The notes below the pieces were generated by a model. The model was not told the origin of the DNA and did not search any database. It saw only the letters and a program-made list of their open reading frames with translations. Position numbers and translations under genes: made by a program. Shown here in pieces: positions 4,831 to 10,428 of a DNA stretch of 10,428 bases. Each line of letters begins with the position of its first letter. The stretch's first letter is position 1. Origin of the DNA: JACPIN01 sp964367085 (GTDB lineage Archaea; Nanobdellota; Nanobdellia; SCGC-AAA011-G17; ARS1403); assembly GCA_964367085.1 (NCBI GenBank), contig CAYIWL010000027.1:1-10428 (forward strand), in the 5' to 3' direction.

Positions 4831-7800
4831 GTTTATTTGGTCTATTTTTGCACTTTCTATCTTTGGGGTTAGTGAACTTTTGATTGTGTAATTTAATTTT
4901 TTAATGAATGGAGATATTGAATCCATTTTTGAAGCTGAAGAGAAAATATGATCCCTTGCAGATTCGATGCCGTTTCTAAACTTAGTTAATATCAACGATG
5001 GATGTTTTGGCTTTTGCTTTTTTATGCTGCTGTATAATTTGTTTATCTTTTTTTGTATCTCTCTTGATTTTTCTGAGTCTCCTTTTCTTAATGCTTCTTC
5101 TTCCATCTGCATCAGGATTTTTATTTCCTGTTCTGGAGTTAGCTTTTTCCTTTCCAATCTTGATGCTAGGGATTTTAGAACCGTGTCTTCTAATTTGTGT
5201 TCAATCTCAACTAAGCGCCTTTTCCTTTCCAGCCTTGATTTTTCAATTTCTTCCCTAGTTTTGAACAACCCAAACTTATCATGCAGAAATGCCTTTAGTT
5301 TTCTTTTTCTCTCGTTCTTTGCAGATTCTTTTTCCTTTTTTATCTTCTGATCATTAATCAGTTTTTTCCTGATTTTTTCTCTCTGCGATTCTATATCTGC
5401 TTCTGTTTTATACGATCCAAAATGATTATGCAACTGCTTATGCAAGAAACTCTTAAGATTTGTTTTTTGCTTATTTATCCTGTTTTTAAGCTCGGATATT
5501 TTTTGCTCTCTTCTTTTTTTCTTCTCTTCAGTTTCTTTCTTTCTGAGCTGTTTTTCTTTTTCTTTGATTTCTTTTTTCTTTCTTTCAGCTTCGAGTTTAA
5601 TATTTTCCTTCTTTTCTTCTTCCTTCTGTTTTCTTAACTTTTTTTCGTGCTTTTTCTTCAGTTTTTGTAGTCTTTTTTCTTCTTCTATCTTCTGTTTTCT
5701 TAATTTCTTTTCGTATTCTTCTTCCCTTTCACGCTCTTTTTCCTCAGGTGTTTTGAATAATCCGAGCTTATCATGCAGTAATCTCTTTAGTTCTTTCTTC
5801 TTGCTGGCTATGTATTCTTTTCTTTTTGTCTTTGCTATTTCTTTTTCTCTTGCTTTCTTTGCCTGTTCAAGTGATTTCAGATGCTGCTTTCTTTTTTTCT
5901 CTTCTAGTTTTTTCAGTTTTTCATTTTGCTTCTGCCTTCTTTCCTGTTGCTCTTCCAACTCTTTTCTTTTGTACTCTTCTTCTTTTGCTCTTTGCTTTTC
6001 TCTTAACTTTCTCAGTCTTCTTTCTTTTTCTCTTTCGACTTCTTCTCTTGTCCTGTAAAGTTTTAATGCGTGCAGGAAATTCAGTATTGATTGCTTTCTT
6101 GCTTCTTTTTTTCTTTCCTTGTGCTGCCTCTTAAGCCTCTCTTCTCTCTTTAGAATTAATTCTTCTTCATGTTTTTCTTCTGGAGTTTTGTATAATCTTA
6201 AGAAATGCAGGAAGTTTAATATTGATTGTTTCTTCTTTCTTCTTTCTGTTCTTTTTACTCTCTCTTTTTCCAGTCGGGCTTTTCTTTTTTCTTCAAGTTC
6301 TTTTTCAATATCTTTTACCGTCTTGAATAATCCGAACTTATCATGGAAGAAATCTCTGATTGCTTTTGCTCTCTCTAGCCTTTTTCTTACCTTTTCTTCT
6401 CGTATCTTCTCTGCTTCGCGTATTTTTCTCTGGGCTTCAAGCCACTTCAAATGCTCCTTCTGTTGATTTATCTTTATCTTTAAAATTTCTTTTTTTCTTT
6501 TATCCTCTTCTTTCCTTCTTTTCTCTAATTCTTTCTTTTGCTCTTTTTCTTTGATACTTTTAATTTTTAGCAGATATTTTCTTTTTCTTTTGAACTCTTT
6601 TTCTGCAAGTGTCTTAATTATCCCTAATCTGTGCAAAATCCCTTCTGTTTTCTTTTTTACATCGATACTATCTTTTATTTTTGTTACTTGGACTTCCTTT
6701 CTGCCTGAAGTGAATGAGTCTAAGATGTATTTGATCGCTTTTATCGAGAATGTTTTTTTCAACTTATCATGCTCTTTATCTGCAGTTATTGACCTCTCTT
6801 CGTCTGCTGCACCGTTTATTAGTTGCTGTGCCTGTTTTACTATATCCTTTAGTTCTGGCTTTGTGATTTCTTTTCCGCTGAACCTTGTATCTGATATTTC
6901 CTTAGAAAATTTGCATAATTTTTCCTTTAACGCATTGCTCAGCCCCTTCTCAAACTGCTCTTTTTTTATTTCCGAGTAAGAGAATTGATATTCCTCGGGT
7001 GTTACCGCATTAAAGAAATTCTTGATTACATTGAATGCTTCGCTTTCTGATTCCTTTATTGGCTGCTGATCTACTTTATTATTTATCGACGACAATTCTC
7101 TCTTCTGCTCTATCAGCTTGTTATATGCTGTTGGTTTTTGTTTCTCTTTTTTGAAATGTTTTTTTAATCTTTCCTTGTTATTTTTTATATAGAATACCCC
7201 CATGATTCCTAATACTATTCCAATGAGTATCAATGGGATAAATATGAAAATTGAAAGCCCTTGCTCTTCTGGTTGCGTTGATCTCTTCTCTGGTTGTATG
7301 TTGATTCCGATGCTCGGCTTTAAAGTTGGAAGGTTTTCTTCTGTCAGAGTTTTTAGATCAAGTTCTAGGTTGGTATCTTTTCCTACTGAGATCTTTACGT
7401 TGTTATCTACTTTGCTGACTTCAATCTTTGGAGAGGAGGCTTTTCCTGCTTCAGATTCTAAATCGTCGAGTATCTTTTCAAATAATTGATATGCTGGCAA
7501 GTCTTCGAATTCTTCTTTTAGTCTTACAGGGGCTCTTTGTTGTGTTATTATATCTCTGTATTTTTGCAGATTCGATATCGTTGTTTCTAAACTGTAGACG
7601 TCTGTCAGTGCAAATATTATCTCTTTTGTTCCTGTCCAGTCTTTGAATGAGGTCAGACTTGCGATTCCTGTAATTTGATCTATACTGATTGATACTTCTG
7701 GAGGGGCTAAGTAAACATATCTTGAATTTGGATCGCGTTTTATCGGGAAATATTGATCAAGATTAATTTTCTCGGTTCTGCCTTCTCCCCATGAATGGAA

Positions 7801-7941
7801 TGAAATCTTTAATGTTGGTGCATATGTGTCTGTTATTTTTTCGAACTTTGACACAATACTATTACTTTGTGCATGCATTTCTGGGATTAATGAGATTATC
7901 AGAAATAGTACAATTGTTGAAAATATTTTCTTTTTATCCAT
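3676..7941 (-). CDS. giant single-pass membrane protein with long cytoplasmic coiled coil and C-terminal helical repeats
   Basis: This 1421-aa protein has no recognised name. Residues 1-24 form a signal peptide (KKKIFSTIVLFLIISLIPEMHA, likely cut after Ala24, written here as charged start plus hydrophobic core). Residues about 40-125 resemble an Ig- or cadherin-like extracellular domain (YVYLAPPEVSISID, then WTGTKEIIFALTD). A transmembrane helix spans about 229-252, followed by a Lys-rich stop-transfer segment, so the N-terminus is outside and the remaining 1170 residues inside. Residues about 440-920 are dominated by Lys/Glu/Arg coiled coil carrying seven FLHDKFGLFKT-like motifs. Residues about 1038-1421 contain four helical-hairpin repeats. 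The start overlaps the upstream gene by 8 nt. It may be a cell-envelope or cytoskeletal anchor. It lacks the ATP-binding motifs of SMC or Rad50, so similarity to them would be low-complexity only. Confidence 0.9.
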   Translation of the reverse strand: MDKKKIFSTIVLFLIISLIPEMHAQSNSIVSKFEKITDTYAPTLKISFHSWGEGRTEKINLDQYFPIKRDPNSRYVYLAPPEVSISIDQITGIASLTSFKDWTGTKEIIFALTDVYSLETTISNLQKYRDIITQQRAPVRLKEEFEDLPAYQLFEKILDDLESEAGKASSPKIEVSKVDNNVKISVGKDTNLELDLKTLTEENLPTLKPSIGINIQPEKRSTQPEEQGLSIFIFIPLILIGIVLGIMGVFYIKNNKERLKKHFKKEKQKPTAYNKLIEQKRELSSINNKVDQQPIKESESEAFNVIKNFFNAVTPEEYQFSYSEIKKEQFEKGLSNALKEKLCKFSKEISDTRFSGKEITKPELKDIVKQAQQLINGAADEERSITADKEHDKLKKTFSIKAIKYILDSFTSGRKEVQVTKIKDSIDVKKKTEGILHRLGIIKTLAEKEFKRKRKYLLKIKSIKEKEQKKELEKRRKEEDKRKKEILKIKINQQKEHLKWLEAQRKIREAEKIREEKVRKRLERAKAIRDFFHDKFGLFKTVKDIEKELEEKRKARLEKERVKRTERRKKKQSILNFLHFLRLYKTPEEKHEEELILKREERLKRQHKERKKEARKQSILNFLHALKLYRTREEVEREKERRLRKLREKQRAKEEEYKRKELEEQQERRQKQNEKLKKLEEKKRKQHLKSLEQAKKAREKEIAKTKRKEYIASKKKELKRLLHDKLGLFKTPEEKEREREEEYEKKLRKQKIEEEKRLQKLKKKHEKKLRKQKEEEKKENIKLEAERKKKEIKEKEKQLRKKETEEKKKRREQKISELKNRINKQKTNLKSFLHKQLHNHFGSYKTEADIESQREKIRKKLINDQKIKKEKESAKNERKRKLKAFLHDKFGLFKTREEIEKSRLERKRRLVEIEHKLEDTVLKSLASRLERKKLTPEQEIKILMQMEEEALRKGDSEKSREIQKKINKLYSSIKKQKPKHPSLILTKFRNGIESARDHIFSSASKMDSISPFIKKLNYTIKSSLTPKIESAKIDQINYLVSKAEVELRRNKKDDAKEYYKRAVYLYRSLNKASQKTALPALMKVKNEITSTAIVSSLEKAFSAIYTGQVKKAEKLYKDIDTNFLNLPTHEREKIYDKKEELYQSIKQYEEKKPTQLSTTKIKKPLFQVIKSLLKKENKKEEKQKFFPLTEKQFKPEENIKQKQQTINEDRQKHVEYRKKESLADFILARRPKFTSIKTEVLDKKFNQSMAKKLFVHIKAAEAHLQRKNHEKAHHNYKAAIEIFKDLHLDPGIRDNVYNNLSKLKEKILHTSIHNFMNKTKESVKKEEIKEAKKFHGSLEGIYSHLQRKKEPSELRNETSIPDLLSMERKLDEAFSSLKRENKEHTLHIYNQVNDQYNNLKPEEKKKIYSRLITLYSELMKK
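5257..6639 (-). repeat. seven FLHDKFGLFKT-like motifs within the coiled coil
   Basis: The motif ends with Thr at residues 444, 541, 586, 631, 731, 846 and 895. The copies are ILHRLGIIKT, FFHDKFGLFKT, FLHFLRLYKT, FLHALKLYRT, LLHDKLGLFKT, a longer FLHKQLHNHFGSYKT and FLHDKFGLFKT. Most are followed by an acidic run such as PEEK or REE. Copies two to four are exactly 45 residues apart; the other gaps are 97, 100, 115 and 49. The constant elements are Leu/Phe-His, a Gly or Leu-Leu centre, an aromatic or Ile, and a basic residue before Thr. Confidence 0.85.
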
Positions 7942-8374
7942 TTTTCTTAATCCTGTCGAGCAATCTATTTATCAACATATCAAAGTCTTCTCCCATCTTT
8001 CCAAATGCTTGCAGTCTTTCTTTTGTCTTCTTTGAGACTCTTATTGCTCCCATATCCTGTTGCATGTCTACCCAATTAATCTCTATCTCTTTGTAACTTC
8101 TTGGAAAAGAACTTATTTCTTCAAACTTGAATTTTGAGAAAGGTTCTTGCTCATTTTCCCGAAAAACTAGAATCAGTGTTTTGGGGTGCTGTTTGAGTTG
8201 CTGACATTGTGTGCTGTAGAAGATTATTTGCGAACCATATAATCTCTTTGCTTCAAATCTCTTATTATCATTAGTTGTAAAATTAGGCGACTTATTTGGT
8301 TTGAATACAATCTCCTCTTTCTTATAACCTTGATGCAGAATCCAATTTAATGCTTTTTCCTGTGTTTTGTTCAT
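7934..8374 (-). CDS. two-part protein: PD-(D/E)XK nuclease-like domain plus ribbon-helix-helix-like tail
   Basis: This 146-aa protein is not a named family to me. Residues 1-90 look like a PD-(D/E)XK (Holliday-resolvase-like) fold: an N-terminal helix KALNWILHQGYKKEEI, the segment KSPNF, the strand RFEAKRLYG with E41 and K43, then QIIFYSTQ with Q56 and the strand TLILVFRE. The usual acid of the P-D motif is Asn31, so the catalytic site seems defective. Residues about 109-142 (GAIRVSKKTKERLQAFG, then GEDFDMLINRLLDR) have the strand-helix-helix pattern of ribbon-helix-helix DNA-binding proteins. The combination suggests a DNA-binding regulator rather than a working nuclease. It begins right beside the ACCT array and overlaps the giant gene by 8 nt, so it probably leads that operon. 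Function is inference. Confidence 0.75.
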   Translation of the reverse strand: MNKTQEKALNWILHQGYKKEEIVFKPNKSPNFTTNDNKRFEAKRLYGSQIIFYSTQCQQLKQHPKTLILVFRENEQEPFSKFKFEEISSFPRSYKEIEINWVDMQQDMGAIRVSKKTKERLQAFGKMGEDFDMLINRLLDRIKKNG

Positions 8375-8381
8375 TGTGTTA

Positions 8382-8495
8382 TATACCTAAGTACTACCTA
8401 ACTATACCTATGTATACCTCGATATACCTTTGTACTACCTAGCTAGTAGTCTAGTATAGTTAGGTATTATGTTGGTATACCTAAGTATATAACCT
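8382..8495. promoter_or_regulatory. helically phased ACCT-box array in a divergent promoter region
   Basis: ACCT boxes start at 8385, 8396, 8406, 8416, 8426, 8437, 8479 and 8492. The first six are 10 or 11 bp apart, and the next is 42 bp on, four helical turns. Most are preceded by TAT or ACT, giving a core close to TATACCTAWG. TATACCTAAGTA occurs exactly at 8382-8393 and 8476-8487, nine turns apart. A 13-bp inverted repeat (TACCTAACTATAC at 8395-8407, its complement at 8454-8466) and the palindromes CTAGCTAG and GGTATACC lie inside. It occupies most of the 182-bp spacer between the divergent operons and looks like a cooperative operator. On the minus strand the boxes read AGGT. Confidence 0.7.
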
Positions 8496-8517
8496 TTATC
8501 TTATCTCTTTAAAGTAG

Positions 8518-8535
8518 TTATATAAGTTTATATAT
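8518..8535 (+). promoter_or_regulatory. TATA box region of the moxR-DUF58 operon
   Basis: Two overlapping TATA-like elements, TTATATAAG and TTTATATA, lie here. The second is centred about 25 nt before ATG 8557, the spacing for a leaderless start at that codon. It lies just downstream of the ACCT array, so a protein bound there could control access of TBP and TFB. Confidence 0.55.
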
Positions 8536-8556
8536 TTTGACGGGGTTTTTTTGTTT

Positions 8557-9543
8557 ATGAGTATGAAAGTTGATGCAGGTGAAATCAATAAGATCAAGAA
8601 AGATTTAGATTCTGTTCGTGGCGAGATATCTAGGGTTGTTGTTGGGCAGGCAGATGTTGTTAATGGTTTGCTTAGAGGGATACTTGCGAAGGGACATATT
8701 CTTCTTGAAGGGGTTCCAGGGATTGCTAAGACATTAATAATGAAAACATTGGCGCATGTAACTACTAGCGGCTATAAGAGGGTTCAATTCACTGCTGACT
8801 TATTGCCTACAGATATTACTGGAATTACTGCATATGATAAGTCAAAAGGATTTTACGTCGTGAAAGGGCCTGTTTTCACCAACTTTTTACTTGCTGATGA
8901 AATCAATAGATCCCCTGCCAAGGTGCAAAGTGCTTTGCTTGAGGCTATGCAGGAAAAACAAGTTACAATTGGAAATAAAACGTTTATAATTGATGAGCCT
9001 TTTTTTGTTCTTGCCACACAAAACCCAATTGAAAGTACGGCGATATTTCCCCTTCCTGAAGCGCAGATGGATAGATTCTTATTCAAACTATATATAGACT
9101 ATCCTAAAATTGACGAAGAACAAGAAATACTGCAGAAAAATATTACTATAAGTTCTTTTGATGATTTTAAGATTAAGTCGGTTGTATCTACGAAAGAAAT
9201 AATCAAAATGCAGGAGGTAGTTAAGAGGATTTATGTCAGCCCTGAAGTTGAAAAATATATTGTAAGACTCGTTGATGCTACAAGGTTTTCTGAGAAGTAC
9301 AAACTGAAGAATACTAAATACATTGCATATGGCGGAAGTCCTAGAGCGAGCATTGGATTATATATTGCTGCGAAAGCTGATGCTATCCTTGAAGGCAAGA
9401 ATTATGTCACTCCAAAAAATGTGAAGAATGTTGCACATGATGTTTTGAGGCATAGGATAATATTGAACTATGAGGGGCAGGCTGAAAACATCAAGACTGA
9501 TGGCATCGTCTCCGAGATATTAATGAAGGTTCCTACTCCTTAG
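8557..9543 (+). CDS. MoxR-family AAA+ ATPase
   Basis: This 328-aa protein is a MoxR-type AAA+ ATPase, a chaperone-like motor that usually works with a DUF58/von Willebrand-type partner to mature or activate protein complexes, often at the envelope or in stress. Seen in order: an N-terminal helix with VVGQADVVNGLL, Walker A GVPGIAKT (G52-T59), the Walker B segment LLADEINRS with D114 and E115, the run ALLEAMQEKQVTI, sensor 1 ATQNPIES, and PLPEAQMDRFLFK with the arginine finger region. The C-terminal lid includes YGGSPRASIGL (sensor 2). The size is normal for the family. ATG 8557 is preferred over an in-frame TTG at 8551 because of the TATA spacing. The stop codon lies 7 nt before the DUF58 gene, so they form one operon. 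Confidence 0.95.
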   Translation: MSMKVDAGEINKIKKDLDSVRGEISRVVVGQADVVNGLLRGILAKGHILLEGVPGIAKTLIMKTLAHVTTSGYKRVQFTADLLPTDITGITAYDKSKGFYVVKGPVFTNFLLADEINRSPAKVQSALLEAMQEKQVTIGNKTFIIDEPFFVLATQNPIESTAIFPLPEAQMDRFLFKLYIDYPKIDEEQEILQKNITISSFDDFKIKSVVSTKEIIKMQEVVKRIYVSPEVEKYIVRLVDATRFSEKYKLKNTKYIAYGGSPRASIGLYIAAKADAILEGKNYVTPKNVKNVAHDVLRHRIILNYEGQAENIKTDGIVSEILMKVPTP

Positions 9544-9550
9544 ATTTAAA

Positions 9551-10428
9551 ATGAATAAATTAAAACTGGATATTCAAAACTTGGCTAATCGTTTGGATAT
9601 TTCAACCAAGAAGATGTTTAGGTCTAATCTTGCGGGAAACTATCAGACCGCTTTTAAGGGAAGTGGACTTGAATTCTATGGGTTTAGAAAATATTCTCCC
9701 GAGGATGATGCTAGTCGGATTGATTGGAAGGCGAGCAGCAGAGCAAATGACCTTCTTGTGAGAGAATATATCGAAGAAAGGAATTTGAGCGTGTTTTTTT
9801 TATTGGATGCAAGCAGTACTATGCTATTTGGCACTAGAAATAAAATCAAAGCGCAGTATGCAGCCGAGTTGGTTGCGAGTATGAGCTTTGCAATCATCCA
9901 TTCTTCTGATTCAGTTGGATTGGGGATGTTTAATAAAACCCTTGTGAGAAACTTTCTGCCTGCCAGCGGAGACAAACAATATTATAACATACTAAATAAT
10001 CTTGTAGACTTAAATTTGTATGAAAACGGGTTTGAACTTGCGAAGCCAATTAAATATTATACTGAGGTTTTGCCGAGAGGAAGCTTATTTTTTATTGTGT
10101 CTGACTTTATTGGATTAAAAGGAGATGACTGGATAAAAGCTTTGAGAGTTGCTTGCAGAAAACTTGATGTTATTGGAATTATGGTAAGAGATGTTAGAGA
10201 TAGGTTATTGCCTGATGAGTATAGTGAAATTGTATTGGAAAGTCCTGAAGACGATAGGAAGAAAATTGTTAATCCCGCTGCGATAAAACATGCATATGAA
10301 AGCTATGTTAAAAGAGAAGAAGAAAGAATTATGGAGATATTTTCTGAGTCTGGAGGTGCTGAGTTTTTATTGCTTACAACTGAAATGGATTTTGTTAATC
10401 CTATAACTAAAATGTTCAAGAGGAGGGC
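9551..10428 (+). CDS. DUF58 protein with von Willebrand A-like domain, truncated by window edge
   Basis: A frame opens at ATG 9551 and runs without a stop past the right edge, giving 292 full codons. The DUF58 signature is clear: residues 37-48 (GSGLEFYGFRKY), then SRIDWKASSRANDLLVREY (55-73) and the following EERNLSVFFLLDASSTM. The last part is a metal-ion-dependent adhesion-site motif, D86-x-S88-x-T90, with Thr where Ser is more usual. The next conserved strand block holds GLGMFN and the run FFIVSDFIGLKGDDW. In MoxR operons this protein is the usual partner of the ATPase and is thought to act as adaptor or assembly factor. Start choice: 7 nt after the moxR stop, with no better ATG. The C-terminal residues and any membrane anchor lie outside the window. 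Confidence 0.93.
   Translation, partial: MNKLKLDIQNLANRLDISTKKMFRSNLAGNYQTAFKGSGLEFYGFRKYSPEDDASRIDWKASSRANDLLVREYIEERNLSVFFLLDASSTMLFGTRNKIKAQYAAELVASMSFAIIHSSDSVGLGMFNKTLVRNFLPASGDKQYYNILNNLVDLNLYENGFELAKPIKYYTEVLPRGSLFFIVSDFIGLKGDDWIKALRVACRKLDVIGIMVRDVRDRLLPDEYSEIVLESPEDDRKKIVNPAAIKHAYESYVKREEERIMEIFSESGGAEFLLLTTEMDFVNPITKMFKRR

Noticed and set aside
4205..6554. Several long plus-strand open frames rich in Phe, Ser and Leu opposite the giant gene
   Set aside because: They are mirror images of Lys/Glu/Arg-rich coding sequence on the minus strand, with low-complexity composition and no start context.
3676..7941. SMC or Rad50-like chromosome protein
   Set aside because: No Walker A, Walker B or ABC signature at the ends, and a signal peptide and membrane helix are present; resemblance would be coiled coil only.
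8382..8495. CRISPR-like array
   Set aside because: Repeat cores are only about 10 bp with no spacers of constant length, and no cas genes are nearby.
8700..8740. Altered Walker A in MoxR (Ala before Lys-Thr)
   Set aside because: GVPG-x-AKT is a common variant in the MoxR family and not a defect.
9676..9975. Minus-strand open frame opposite DUF58
   Set aside because: It lies within a clear DUF58 coding frame on the plus strand and has no recognisable domain.

Overview
The window reads as a piece of an AT-rich archaeal genome, most likely from the DPANN group (Woesearchaeota/Pacearchaeota-like). The reasons are an RtcB tRNA ligase with an archease, an AbrB-type antitoxin of a kind common in those lineages, very lysine-rich small proteins, and several genes whose TATA-like boxes lie about 25 nt before the start codon, as expected for leaderless archaeal transcripts. 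The phylum assignment is inference; the archaeal assignment is firm.

Region 1 (1-2161) is a defence and RNA-processing cluster. A PIN-domain gene runs off the left edge on the minus strand. A complete AbrB-type antitoxin/PIN toxin pair follows, also on the minus strand. A VapB/VapC pair and then archease run on the plus strand as one tight operon. The two modules diverge from an intergenic stretch (861-1143) that holds a GC-rich hairpin and nine degenerate 12-bp tandem repeats without a single G on the plus strand.

Region 2 (2163-8374) is all on the minus strand. In transcription order it holds a 146-aa protein (degenerate PD-(D/E)XK-like domain plus a ribbon-helix-helix-like tail), a 1421-aa single-pass membrane protein with a huge charged cytoplasmic coiled coil, and rtcB. 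The first two overlap by 8 nt; rtcB follows after 40 nt. rtcB ends one base from archease, tail to tail.

Region 3 (8375-10428) is a divergent promoter region with a helically phased array of ACCT boxes, followed by a MoxR AAA+ ATPase and a DUF58 protein (cut by the right edge) in the usual MoxR-DUF58 operon order.

The most interesting material is (a) the phased ACCT array between the PD-(D/E)XK/RHH-giant protein operon and moxR-DUF58, with a candidate regulator encoded next to it; (b) the giant membrane protein with seven copies of an FLHDKFGLFKT-like motif; (c) the 12-bp repeat array between two toxin-antitoxin modules; and (d) a 22-bp repeat at the start of both minus-strand PIN toxins, which suggests toxin swapping. 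No CRISPR, tRNA, rRNA or insertion sequence was recognised.
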